Shown here: one piece after another, positions 27,212-35,826 of the stretch
Layout of the letters: each line of letters starts with the position of its first letter
How positions within the stretch are numbered: the stretch's first letter is position 1
DNA from: JBFMFH01 sp040752275
Lineage (GTDB): Bacteria > Acidobacteriota > Vicinamibacteria > Vicinamibacterales > JAKQTR01
DNA length: 56,622 bases
Direction of reading: 5' to 3'
NCBI GenBank assembly: GCA_040752275.1
Contig: JBFMFH010000085.1
Span: 1-56,622, forward strand
Notes under the pieces: generated by a model
What the model saw: only the letters and a program-made list of their open reading frames with translations
Database searches by the model: none
Told to the model about the DNA's origin: nothing
Translations under genes and position numbers: made by a program

Positions 27212-28297
27212 TTACACGACGTGCGCCAGGCTGGCGCGCATCTCCGCCACGAACCTGGGCCGGCTGAACCTCTCGGCGTGAGCCCGGATCCGGCCGCCGT
27301 CGAGCCGTTCGTCGAGAGCGCGCCGGACACCTGCCGCAAACGCCTCCGGCGAGCGCTCCTCGACGTGGAACCCCGTCTCGCCGTGGCGAATGGTCTCGAG
27401 CGCGCCGCCGGCCGCCAGGGCCACGACGGGCCGCCCGCACGCCTGGGCCTCGAGGGGCACGATGCCGAAATCCTCCACCCCCGGAAGCAGGACCACGCCC
27501 GCCTGCCGGTACTCCTGGCGGATGTCCTCGTCGGACAACCGGCCCAGAAACGACACCCCTGCCCCGGCCTGCCTCCTGAGACGCACCGAATCGGGGCCGT
27601 TCCCGACGATCCGCAGGGGCACGCCGGCGCGCGCACAGGCGTCGATGGCCACGTCGATCCGCTTGTAGGGCACCAGCGCGGAGACGACCAGCGCGTGGCC
27701 CCCTGGTGCGCGCCCGTCCGGGTGGAAGAACTCGGTGTCCACGGGCGGGTACACCACCGAAGCCGCGACATTATAGTATCGCTCGATTCGGCGGGCCACG
27801 TGCTGGGAGATGGCCACGTAGCGGTCGACCCGCCTGGCCGTCCGCGCGTCCCACCGCGCCAGTCCGGCCAGCATCGGCCGGAGGGCGGCCGACGCCAGAC
27901 GGCCCACCCGGGCCGGGCCGAAGTAGGCGTCGAACTGGTCCCACGCGTACCGGACGGGGGTCAGGCAGTAGCAGATGTGCCGGGTCCGGCCGGGACGCAC
28001 GATCGACTTGGCCACGCAGTGGCTGACGCTGACGACCAGATCGTAGCCGTCGAAGCCGAACGACTCAATGGCCGTCGGGAACAGGGGCAGGTAGTGCCGG
28101 TACCACGCGGCCGGCCGCGGCAGCCGCTGGAGGAACGACGTGACGATCCGCCTCCGCTCGATCACGGGCGACACCGAACCTGGCACGTGCAGCAAGGTGA
28201 AGAGGTCGGCATCGGGGTAGATCTCGCAGATGGCCTCGAGGGCCTTCTCGCCCCCGCGCATGCCCGTCAGCCAATCGTGTACCAGAGCCACCCGCAC
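27212..28297 (-). CDS. Glycosyltransferase family 4
   Basis: A 361-residue GT-B transferase of the glycan cluster. The GTG at 28297 (RVALVHDWLTGMRGGEK) gives the usual N-terminal strand and glycine loop. GGHALVVSALVPYKRIDVAID opens the C-terminal nucleotide-sugar domain, and GVEDFGIVPLEAQACGRPVVAL is the EX7E catalytic region. Donor and acceptor are unknown. The early HDWLTGMRGGEKALE motif resembles WbaZ-like mannosyltransferases, which is a guess only. It starts 8 bp after the upstream transferase gene ends and 12 bp separate it from the initiating transferase. Confidence 0.88.
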   Translation of the reverse strand: MRVALVHDWLTGMRGGEKALEAICEIYPDADLFTLLHVPGSVSPVIERRRIVTSFLQRLPRPAAWYRHYLPLFPTAIESFGFDGYDLVVSVSHCVAKSIVRPGRTRHICYCLTPVRYAWDQFDAYFGPARVGRLASAALRPMLAGLARWDARTARRVDRYVAISQHVARRIERYYNVAASVVYPPVDTEFFHPDGRAPGGHALVVSALVPYKRIDVAIDACARAGVPLRIVGNGPDSVRLRRQAGAGVSFLGRLSDEDIRQEYRQAGVVLLPGVEDFGIVPLEAQACGRPVVALAAGGALETIRHGETGFHVEERSPEAFAAGVRRALDERLDGGRIRAHAERFSRPRFVAEMRASLAHVV

Positions 28298-28305
28298 GAT
28301 CGTCT

Positions 28306-29424
28306 CTAGCCTCGCCCTGCCGCGACGTGCATGTACACGTCGTGTACCTTCCGGATCGACGATTCCCATGAGAAGTGGCGAACCCGGGCCAAGCCCCGTT
28401 CGCTCAGGCTGGCTCGCAGGCCGGGATCGACGAGCACCTGTCGGATACCGTCGGCGATCGACGCGGCGTCATACGGATCGACCAGGACCGCCGCGTCGCC
28501 GCAGATCTCCGGCAGCGAGGAGCAGTTGGAGGTCACCACCGGCGTGCCGCTCGCCATGGCCTCGAGGGGGGGCAGACCGAAGCCCTCGTACAGCGACGGA
28601 AACACGAACACGGTTGCCAACCGGTACAAAGCGGCGAGCGTCTCGTCGGGGACGAAGCCGAGAAACCGGACGTGCTTGTGCAGCTTGTAGCGGTCGACCG
28701 CCCGGCGAAGGCGCGGGTACTTCAGGATCTGGTCACCGATGATCAGGAGCTTCAGGCGCTCGAATCCTTCCCGCCTGACCAGGTGAAAGGCATCGATCAG
28801 CCGCTCCAGGTTCTTGTGCGGCTTGATATTGCCCACATACAGGGCGAAGGGGCCATCCAACTGGTAACGCTCGCGGGTGCGATCGACCAGTTCCAGGGGC
28901 GGCTGGACGGCGAAGCGGTCGTCGATCGCGTTGTAGACGACCACGACCCGTTCGGCCGGGACGCTGCAGTACCTGAGAATGTCGCTCTTCGAGGTCTCCG
29001 ACACGGTGAGGATGCGTTCGGCTTTGTGGGCCGCCGTCCAGAGACTGGCTCGCGCGTAGGTGTAGGCCAGACGGTTCGGCAGGTACTGCGGGAACATCAG
29101 ATGAATGCAGTCGTGGATGGTGACCACCGACTTGCACGGCACGAGTGGCGGCAGCACGTAGTGCGGCGCATGGAACAGATCCACCGCCTCCTGCATCAGC
29201 CGTGCGGGCACCGACACCTGCTCGCGCAACGAGTAGGGGCGCGAGGCGTGCGCCAGTGGCCGAAAATTGGGACCGAGCTCCCGGAGGGCATTGCGATCCA
29301 CCGGACGGCAGAGCAAGACGTACTCCGTGTCCCGATCGAGGCGGGACAGATACTTGAGCAGGTTGCGGATGTAGGTTCCGATGCCGAAGTCCCGCAGCTT
29401 CCGGACATCGATGGCGATTCGCAC
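28306..29424 (-). CDS. Glycosyltransferase family 4
   Basis: A 372-residue GT-B transferase. Start RIAIDVRKLRDFGIGTYIRNL (GTG at 29424; GTG 29448 adds eight residues) matches the GT4 N-terminal strand and glycine loop. FALYVGNIKPHKNLERLIDAF is the donor-binding strand. FPSLYEGFGLPPLEAMASGTPVV contains the EX7E motif. The partner substrate is unknown. A 111-bp gap separates it from the upstream GT2 gene, the largest gap in the minus-strand operon, and a TATGGT at about 29450 may mark an internal promoter. Confidence 0.9.
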   Translation of the reverse strand: MRIAIDVRKLRDFGIGTYIRNLLKYLSRLDRDTEYVLLCRPVDRNALRELGPNFRPLAHASRPYSLREQVSVPARLMQEAVDLFHAPHYVLPPLVPCKSVVTIHDCIHLMFPQYLPNRLAYTYARASLWTAAHKAERILTVSETSKSDILRYCSVPAERVVVVYNAIDDRFAVQPPLELVDRTRERYQLDGPFALYVGNIKPHKNLERLIDAFHLVRREGFERLKLLIIGDQILKYPRLRRAVDRYKLHKHVRFLGFVPDETLAALYRLATVFVFPSLYEGFGLPPLEAMASGTPVVTSNCSSLPEICGDAAVLVDPYDAASIADGIRQVLVDPGLRASLSERGLARVRHFSWESSIRKVHDVYMHVAAGRG

Positions 29425-29535
29425 GGCGGCCCAGTGTCCCCGCCTCACGATACCATACGCCTCGGGCAGCCCGGGGTGCAGGAGTGGTTCCGGCTCGACC
29501 TCGAGACGTCGTGAAGGTCCTGGATGCCCGGGTCC

Positions 29536-30366
29536 TCAGGAGCTGCGCGGTGCGGGCAGCTTCCCGCGGACTTTCAGGTACAGCCGCAGGACCGCAACCC
29601 ACCTCGGGTGGTGTTTGGCATAGAAGGCCAGCTGGCTCTCCCGGTAGGCGCGCTCGGTTGCGGAGGCCCGCTGCCGCCTGGAACGACCCCTGAGGTGCAC
29701 CACTTCCGCTTCGGGCGAAAAGCGCAACCGCTTGCCGAGGCCTCTGAGAGCAGCGCAGAAATCCACATCCTCGGCGTAGAGAAAGTAGCGCTCGTCGAGC
29801 AGGCCCGCCTCCAGTGCGTCAGCACGCCGCACGAGCAGGCACGCCCCGCTGATCCAATCGGGATACGACGGACGGCTGGTCAGCCGGCGGACATACCACG
29901 ACACCGGCTCGACGCCACGCTCGTGGAGGGTGACGAGCAGCTTCTGGCGGACCTCCGCGAGCGGGGCGATCATCGCCCCGAATGACAGCTCCGTCCGCCC
30001 GCGGCCGTCCACCAATCGAGGGCCAGCCGCCGACACGCTCGGGTCGCGCACCAACTGGTCGAGCAGCCGGTCCAGAGACTGCGGGCGGACGATGGTGTCG
30101 CTGTTGAGGAGCAGGACGAACTCGCTGTCGGCTCCCCGGATCCCGAGGTTGTTCGCACCCGCGAAGCCGAGGTTGCGCCCGGCCGCGATCAGTCGGACCT
30201 CAGGCCACCTGATCCGCAGTACATCTGGCGTCCCGTCGGCCGACGCGTTGTCGACGACGATGATCTCGTAGCTCGTGGAGGGCGGATGCGCGGCGATCGA
30301 CGCGAGGCAGTCCTCCAGCTCAGGTCGCGTGTTGAAGGACACGATCACGATCGCGAGCCGAGCCAT
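29536..30366 (-). CDS. Glycosyltransferase family 2 (rhamnosyltransferase-like)
   Basis: A 276-residue GT-A enzyme. It shows VIVSFNTRPELEDCLASI, IVVDNASADGT, the RNLGFAGANNLGI loop, LLLNSDT (metal-binding DxD variant) and YAEDVDFCAALRGLG. This set is typical of the WbbL-like rhamnosyltransferase branch of GT2, which often transfers deoxysugars during O-antigen or mycolyl-arabinogalactan linker assembly. No dTDP-rhamnose genes are in the window. It starts 3 bp after the upstream GT4 stop. Confidence 0.88.
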   Translation of the reverse strand: MARLAIVIVSFNTRPELEDCLASIAAHPPSTSYEIIVVDNASADGTPDVLRIRWPEVRLIAAGRNLGFAGANNLGIRGADSEFVLLLNSDTIVRPQSLDRLLDQLVRDPSVSAAGPRLVDGRGRTELSFGAMIAPLAEVRQKLLVTLHERGVEPVSWYVRRLTSRPSYPDWISGACLLVRRADALEAGLLDERYFLYAEDVDFCAALRGLGKRLRFSPEAEVVHLRGRSRRQRASATERAYRESQLAFYAKHHPRWVAVLRLYLKVRGKLPAPRSS

Positions 30367-30369
30367 CGC

Positions 30370-31473
30370 CTAGGATGCCGCCCCTTCGATGGCCGCGAGC
30401 GTCTCGCGGGAGGCGCGTTCCCACGAATAGCGCCCGAGCACGCCTTCCGAGAACGTCAAGATCTGGCGGCGCAGGCTCTCGTCCGTCAGAACCTGCACGA
30501 TGGCCGTGGCGGTGCCGGTGAGATCGGCGCGCTGGACGTACAGGGCGGCGTCTCCACAGATCTCCCGCGCCACGGGGGTGTCCAGCAGCACGGGGGGAAC
30601 CTCGTTGGCGAGCGCCTCGAGAGGCGTCAGTCCGAACCCTTCGTACTCGGAAAGGAAGACGAAGCAGCGCGCGCGCCGGTAGAGGTCTGCCAGCCCGCCA
30701 GGACTGACATATTCGTGGAGGTCGACTCGGCCGGCCACCCCTGCAGCCTTGCACACGGCGGCGAGGTCTTGCCACGGCCAGGTCCGGTTCTCGCCGACGA
30801 CAGCCAGGCGAGCATCCGGGACGCGACGAGCGGCCTGGCTGAACGCGCGGACCATATCCGGGATCCGGCGCCGGTTGAACAACGACCCGACATACAGGAC
30901 CAGGGGATCGGTTGCCTCGGTCACGGCGCGGCCGCCCGTCATGGGCCTCGGCCGTCCATGCAGGATCACGCGGAGCCGATCGCCGGGCACCGCCAGCAGG
31001 CGGAGGATCTCTCGCCTGGAGAACTCCGACACCGTCAGCACGACGCGCGCGCGCGCCGCCGCCCGGCGGGTAATCCAGGTCCGCCTCAAGCGCTCGCGGG
31101 GCGGGAACCACTCGGGATGGGCCACGAACGACACGTCGTGAATCGTCAGCACCACGGGACAGCGGATGCCCAGCGGCGCGGTGTACGCCGGCGCGAACAG
31201 GACGTCCAGGAGGTCCCGGCTGACGGCGCGCGCCAGTGACACCTGTTCCCAGCGTGTCCCGAAGCCTCCCGGCACCAGCCGGACGCGCGCGCCGAGGGCG
31301 TTTACCGCCGCTTGGTACTCGTCCGCGATGGGCAGCGGCGAGTAGAGCGTCCATTCATGCCGGCCTGCCCCAGCGGGGTCCGCCGCGGCCCACGCCGTCA
31401 GGAGTGCCCCGAGGTAGCGTCCGACCCCGGTCGGCCGGCCCGTCAGCTCGCGGGCGTCGATCCCGATTCGCAT
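30370..31473 (-). CDS. Glycosyltransferase family 4
   Basis: A 367-residue GT-B transferase. The ATG at 31473 gives RIGIDARELTGRPTGVGRYL, the family start; the frame's extension to 31551 runs into the neighbouring gene. LVLYVGSLFNRRRIPDMVRAF opens the donor domain, and LSEYEGFGLTPLEALANEVPP is the EX7E region. Its N-terminus closely resembles that of the next gene upstream, suggesting tandem duplication. A 2-bp gap separates the two. Confidence 0.9.
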   Translation of the reverse strand: MRIGIDARELTGRPTGVGRYLGALLTAWAAADPAGAGRHEWTLYSPLPIADEYQAAVNALGARVRLVPGGFGTRWEQVSLARAVSRDLLDVLFAPAYTAPLGIRCPVVLTIHDVSFVAHPEWFPPRERLRRTWITRRAAARARVVLTVSEFSRREILRLLAVPGDRLRVILHGRPRPMTGGRAVTEATDPLVLYVGSLFNRRRIPDMVRAFSQAARRVPDARLAVVGENRTWPWQDLAAVCKAAGVAGRVDLHEYVSPGGLADLYRRARCFVFLSEYEGFGLTPLEALANEVPPVLLDTPVAREICGDAALYVQRADLTGTATAIVQVLTDESLRRQILTFSEGVLGRYSWERASRETLAAIEGAAS

Positions 31474-31475
31474 GG

Positions 31476-32645
31476 CTACGGCCGCCCTCCTCCGGCCAGC
31501 TTCCCCGACCGCCGAGCGACGACGGTGCGGAACGACTCGAGGAGCGAGCACGCCGATGTCATCCAGTCGAAATCCCGCGAACGCCGCAGCCCGCGGGCGT
31601 GCAACTCCGACGCCAGCCCCGGCTCCGACAGCACGCGGGACATCGCGTCCGAGAGTGCCCGGGCGTCACCGGGTGGAACCAGAAGCGCGGCATCGCCCAC
31701 GACCTCGGGGATGGCTCCGACGCGGCTCGCCACGACCGGCACCCCCATGGCCATCGCCTCGAGGGCGGGCAGCCCGAACCCCTCTTCGAAGGACGGCAGC
31801 ACGAGCATGGCAGCGCCACGATAGAGCGCGGGCTTCTCGCGCTCTGCGACGTAGCCGCGGAGGTCGACCCGCCCCCAGGGGGGCAGACTCCGCAGCCGTG
31901 GCTCCCAGGCACGTGGCGACTCCGCGAGACGGCCTGCCAAGACGAGCGGTGGGCCCGGCCCGCGGGCAAGGAGGAGGCCGTAGGCATCGAGCAGTGCAGG
32001 GACGTTCTTTCGGGGCTCGAGTGTCCCGACAAACAGAATGTACTCGCCGCCGGACGGCCCCCGGCGAGGCGCAGACCCGCCGGCGAGCCATCCCGGGACC
32101 CCGGCCCGACACACCACGATCCGTTCGGGGGGGAGGTGCAGCCGGTCGCGGACGACTCCGGCGGTGTACGCCGACACGGCAACCACCAGGTCGGCGCGGG
32201 CGGCGTGACGCCCAGTCAGCCGATGGTCAACGTGCTTCATCTCCCCGCTGGCCCGCCCGGGATGGTCGAGGAAATCGAGATCGTGGATGGTGATGGCGTT
32301 GGCTGCGTGCCTCGTCGGGACGCTCAACGGAGTTGGCGAGAGCACGAGGTCGATGGGCTGTCGTGCGAGGCGCTCGATTGGCGGCCAGTCAAACCGGCTC
32401 CAGATCCAGGTCAGCGGCCGGGTCGGCACGCGCCGATCCACCACGGCGGCTCCCTCGAGCTCGCGGATGGCGTCGGGGTCGGGTCGATCCGACCATGACG
32501 CCGTAAACAGCGTGAGTTCGACGTCCCGTGCGGCGGGCTGGTCCGTGTGTACCGCCGCGAGGATGGCCCGGCTCAACTGGTGCACCCACTCGCCTACGCC
32601 GGATCGGGTGCGCAGTGCCGGTCGATAGTCCACCAGGATCCGCAT
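31476..32645 (-). CDS. Glycosyltransferase family 4
   Basis: A 389-residue GT-B transferase and the first gene of the minus-strand glycan operon. It shows RILVDYRPALRTRSGVGEWV, then ITIHDLDFLDHP, YILFVGTLEPRKNVPALLDAY and LPSFEEGFGLPALEAMAMGVPVV (EX7E). The donor is unknown. The ATG at 32645 is chosen; a TTG two codons earlier is the other candidate. The 177-bp gap to the divergent UDP-glucose dehydrogenase should hold both promoters. Confidence 0.9.
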   Translation of the reverse strand: MRILVDYRPALRTRSGVGEWVHQLSRAILAAVHTDQPAARDVELTLFTASWSDRPDPDAIRELEGAAVVDRRVPTRPLTWIWSRFDWPPIERLARQPIDLVLSPTPLSVPTRHAANAITIHDLDFLDHPGRASGEMKHVDHRLTGRHAARADLVVAVSAYTAGVVRDRLHLPPERIVVCRAGVPGWLAGGSAPRRGPSGGEYILFVGTLEPRKNVPALLDAYGLLLARGPGPPLVLAGRLAESPRAWEPRLRSLPPWGRVDLRGYVAEREKPALYRGAAMLVLPSFEEGFGLPALEAMAMGVPVVASRVGAIPEVVGDAALLVPPGDARALSDAMSRVLSEPGLASELHARGLRRSRDFDWMTSACSLLESFRTVVARRSGKLAGGGRP

Positions 32646-32737
32646 GGCCAACTTCGCCAGCCATCGTACCCCAGAAGCGTTCCGGCACCGCAGACGGCCT
32701 CATTGAGAGGAGCCGCAAACTCTTATGCGTCAATACC

Positions 32738-32766
32738 TTGACAGCCATCGGGCGGTATAGTACGGT
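32738..32766 (+). promoter_or_regulatory. Candidate promoter for UDP-glucose dehydrogenase
   Basis: A perfect -35 TTGACA (32738-32743) is followed 17 bp later by TACGGT, a weak -10. The better-looking TATAGT (32756-32761) is only 12 bp from TTGACA. Which pairing is used cannot be decided by eye. Confidence 0.4.
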
Positions 32767-32822
32767 CGAAGGCTTCGAGCGGGCGGCCAGCGCTCACTCA
32801 AGCCGGCGAGGAGGGCACGTCC

Positions 32823-34118
32823 ATGAAGGTCGCGGTGGTGGGAACGGGGTATGTGGGCCTCGTGGCCGGTGCATGCTTCGCGGAGACCGGGAACGACGTC
32901 GTCTGCGTCGACATCGACGAGGCGAAGATCCGGACGCTCCGGAAGGGCCGGATCCCGATCTACGAACCCGGCCTGGAGGAGTTGGTCCGCCGAAACCGCG
33001 CCGAGAAGCGCCTGACATTCACGACGCAGCTCGCCCGGGCGGCGCGCGCGTCGGAGATCATCTTCATCGCCGTGGGCACGCCGCAGGGGGAGGACGGCTC
33101 GGCTGACCTCCAGCACGTTCTCGGGGTTGCCCGTGACGTGGCGCGGAGCATGAACGGCTACAAGGTCATCGTGGACAAGAGCACGGTGCCGGTGGGGACG
33201 GCGGAGCGCGTCCGCGAGATCGTCCGGCGGGAGACGACACACCCCTTCAGCGTGGTCAGCAACCCGGAGTTTCTCAAGCAAGGGGCCGCCGTCGATGATT
33301 TCCTGAGACCCGACCGGGTGGTCATCGGTGCCGACGATGCTCGGGCGGCGGAGATCATGATGCAACTCTACGGCCCGTTCACGCGAACGGGCGCGCCGAT
33401 CATGGTCATGGACTGCGCCAGTGCGGAGATCTGCAAGTACGCGGCGAACGCGCTACTGGCATCGCGGATTTCGTTCATGAACGAAGTCGCGACGCTGTGC
33501 GAGCTCTTCGGCGCGGATGTCGATCAGGTGCGCCATGCCGTGGGTTCGGATCGTCGCATTGGACCGTCCTTCCTGTTCCCGGGCTGCGGCTACGGCGGCA
33601 GCTGTTTTCCGAAGGACGTGAAGGCGGTGATCAAGTTCGCGGCTGACAAGGGATACGATTTCAGGATCCTGCAGGCGGTCGAGGCCGTCAATGAGGCGCA
33701 GAAAGCCAGGCTGGCGGAGCGGGTGATCGGGCACTTCGGCTCCCTGAAGGGGCGAACGATCGGGGTGTGGGGCCTGGCGTTCAAGCCGCGCACCGACGAC
33801 ATGCGCGAGGCGCCGGCCACCGTCATCATCGAGCGCCTCCTCAAGGCGGGGGCGAAGATCCAGGCCTTCGATCCGGCCGCCATGCCGACGGCCAAGCGGC
33901 TGTTCGGCAGCCGGATCTCGCTTGTGAGCCCGAACTACGAGGCCCTGCGCGGGGCCGACGCCCTGGTCATCGTGACCGAGTGGAACGAGTTCCGCGAACC
34001 GGACTTCGTTCGGATGCGGAAACTGCTGAAGACACCGGTCATCTTCGACGGGCGGAACATCTACAGCCGCGACCAGATGCGCGCGCTCGGCTTCACCTAC
34101 TACTCCATTGGCCGCTAG
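32823..34118 (+). CDS. UDP-glucose 6-dehydrogenase
   Basis: A 431-residue NAD enzyme oxidising UDP-glucose to UDP-glucuronate in two steps. It has the N-terminal Rossmann motif VVGTGYVGLVAGACFAE, STVPVGTAER, SNPEFLKQGAA, ASRISFMNE and the catalytic Cys 261 in GCGYGGSCFPKD. The C-terminal UDP-binding domain carries GLAFKPRTDDMREAPA. It supplies UDP-GlcA for the UDP-xylose synthase at the far end of the divergent operon. Its last 11 bp overlap galE. Confidence 0.94.
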   Translation: MKVAVVGTGYVGLVAGACFAETGNDVVCVDIDEAKIRTLRKGRIPIYEPGLEELVRRNRAEKRLTFTTQLARAARASEIIFIAVGTPQGEDGSADLQHVLGVARDVARSMNGYKVIVDKSTVPVGTAERVREIVRRETTHPFSVVSNPEFLKQGAAVDDFLRPDRVVIGADDARAAEIMMQLYGPFTRTGAPIMVMDCASAEICKYAANALLASRISFMNEVATLCELFGADVDQVRHAVGSDRRIGPSFLFPGCGYGGSCFPKDVKAVIKFAADKGYDFRILQAVEAVNEAQKARLAERVIGHFGSLKGRTIGVWGLAFKPRTDDMREAPATVIIERLLKAGAKIQAFDPAAMPTAKRLFGSRISLVSPNYEALRGADALVIVTEWNEFREPDFVRMRKLLKTPVIFDGRNIYSRDQMRALGFTYYSIGR

Positions 34119-35112
34119 CACCGGCACCATCCTCGTCACGGGCGGGGCGGGCTACATCGGGAGCCATGTCGCCAAGGCGCTGGCGGGCGCGGGCCGGCGC
34201 GTGGTCGTGTACGACGATCTGTCGGCTGGCCATCGGGCCGCCGTGCGGTGGGGCCCGCTCGAGGTCGGCGATGTGCGGGACAGCGGTCATCTGCGCGACG
34301 TGATCCGGCGGCACGGCGTGTCGGCCGTCATGCACTTTGCCGCGTGGCTCCTGGTGGGCGAGTCGACCCGGGACCCCCTCGGCTACTACCGGAACAATGT
34401 CGAGGGCACGCTGGGGCTGCTTCGGGCCCTCGTCGCCGAATCGGTGGGATCGCTGGTGTTTTCGTCGACGGCCGCCGTGTTCGGCAACCCCGAGACCGTG
34501 CCCATCGGCGAGGACCACCCGACGCGGCCCATCAACGCGTACGGGGAGACGAAGCTCGCAGTGGAGCGGGCGCTGCCGCACCTGGAGCGGGCGCACGGCG
34601 TGCGGTCCGTCTGCCTGCGGTACTTCAACGCCGCCGGTGCCGACGGCGGTGGCGAGATTGGCGAGGACCACGCGCCGGAGAGCCACCTGATTCCCCGGGC
34701 CATCCAGGCAGCCAGCGGTGGCGACGCGCTGGCGGTGTTCGGCACCGACTACCCGACACCGGATGGCACGTGCCTGCGCGACTACATTCACGTGGACGAT
34801 CTGGCACAGGCTCACCTGCTCGCGCTCGATCATCTGGAGCGCGGCGGACCATCCGAGACGTTCAATCTGGGCAATGGCCGGCCTTTCTCGGTCCTGGACA
34901 TCATCCGCGCTGTCGAGCGCGTGTCGGGCAGGCGGGTGCCCTGGATCCCGGCACCGCGGCGGCCCGGGGACCCTTGGATCCTGTGTGCCTCGAGTGATCG
35001 CATCCGGCGGCTGCTCGGGTGGGTGCCGCGACGCGACGATCTCGACACCATCGTGGCCACGGCGTGGCGCTGGCACGTGGCGCACCCCCTCGGCTACGAA
35101 GAGGAGACGTGA
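34108..35112 (+). CDS. galE: UDP-glucose 4-epimerase
   Basis: A 334-residue NAD-dependent epimerase interconverting UDP-glucose and UDP-galactose. It shows GGAGYIGS (12-19), the Ser in FSSTAAVFG, the catalytic Y145-x3-K149 (YGETK), RYFNAAGAD and GTCLRDYIHVDDLA, all typical of GalE. A TTG at 34108 overlapping the end of the dehydrogenase gene is the likely start, since no ATG exists before the NAD motif. It provides UDP-galactose to the glycan locus. Confidence 0.92.
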   Translation: MAASTGTILVTGGAGYIGSHVAKALAGAGRRVVVYDDLSAGHRAAVRWGPLEVGDVRDSGHLRDVIRRHGVSAVMHFAAWLLVGESTRDPLGYYRNNVEGTLGLLRALVAESVGSLVFSSTAAVFGNPETVPIGEDHPTRPINAYGETKLAVERALPHLERAHGVRSVCLRYFNAAGADGGGEIGEDHAPESHLIPRAIQAASGGDALAVFGTDYPTPDGTCLRDYIHVDDLAQAHLLALDHLERGGPSETFNLGNGRPFSVLDIIRAVERVSGRRVPWIPAPRRPGDPWILCASSDRIRRLLGWVPRRDDLDTIVATAWRWHVAHPLGYEEET

Positions 35113-35115
35113 TCG

Positions 35116-35826
35116 ATGTCGAGACTCCGCGGGCAGGTGGCGGATCCGCTGCTGTCGGTCGTCATGCCCGTGTTCAACGAGCGGGCGACCATCGAGGAGA
35201 TCATCGCCCGCGTGCTGGCGTCACCGGTCCGGGTGCAGCTCATCGTGGTCGACGATGGGTCGACGGACGGCACCCGCGACTTGCTGGCCGGCCTGCAGGA
35301 ACGGCTGGGGTTCACGTTGATCCTGCAGGAGAGGAACCGGGGCAAGGGCGCGGCGCTGCGCCGGGGGTTTGCGGAGGTCGCCGGGGATCTCGTGGTGATC
35401 CAGGATGCCGATCTCGAGTACTCGCCTGAGGAGTACCCCCAGCTCATCGAACTCATTTGCCAGGGACGTGCGGATGTCGTCTTCGGCTCGCGCTTCCTCG
35501 GGCGACATCGGGTGTTTCTCTTCACCCACTATCTGGGCAACCTGTTCCTGACCTTCCTGACCAACGTCCTGTACAACACGATGTTGACGGACATGGAAAC
35601 CTGCTACAAGGTCATGCGGGTCGAGGTGTTGCGGTCGTTCCGGCTCAAGTCGAACGGGTTTGGCATCGAGCCAGAACTGACGGCGAAGATCTTCAAGCGG
35701 AAGTACCGCGTGTACGAAGTGCCCATTACGTACGACGGCCGGGGGTACGAGGAAGGCAAGAAGATTACGTGGCGTGACGGCATCGTCGCCCTATGGGTGC
35801 TGGTCCGCTACCGGTTCAGCGAGTGA
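35116..35826 (+). CDS. Glycosyltransferase family 2, dolichyl/polyprenyl-phosphate hexose synthase-like
   Basis: A 236-residue GT-A enzyme with VVMPVFNERATIEEI, VVDDGSTDGT, ERNRGKGAALRRGF and IQDADLEYSPEEYP, as in DPMS-like enzymes that load a hexose on a polyprenyl phosphate. GSRFLG and the C-terminal VPITYDGRGYEEGKKITW also fit that branch. It lacks strong C-terminal membrane helices, so it would act at the inner face of the membrane. The GTG of the ABC exporter overlaps its stop. Confidence 0.88.
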   Translation: MSRLRGQVADPLLSVVMPVFNERATIEEIIARVLASPVRVQLIVVDDGSTDGTRDLLAGLQERLGFTLILQERNRGKGAALRRGFAEVAGDLVVIQDADLEYSPEEYPQLIELICQGRADVVFGSRFLGRHRVFLFTHYLGNLFLTFLTNVLYNTMLTDMETCYKVMRVEVLRSFRLKSNGFGIEPELTAKIFKRKYRVYEVPITYDGRGYEEGKKITWRDGIVALWVLVRYRFSE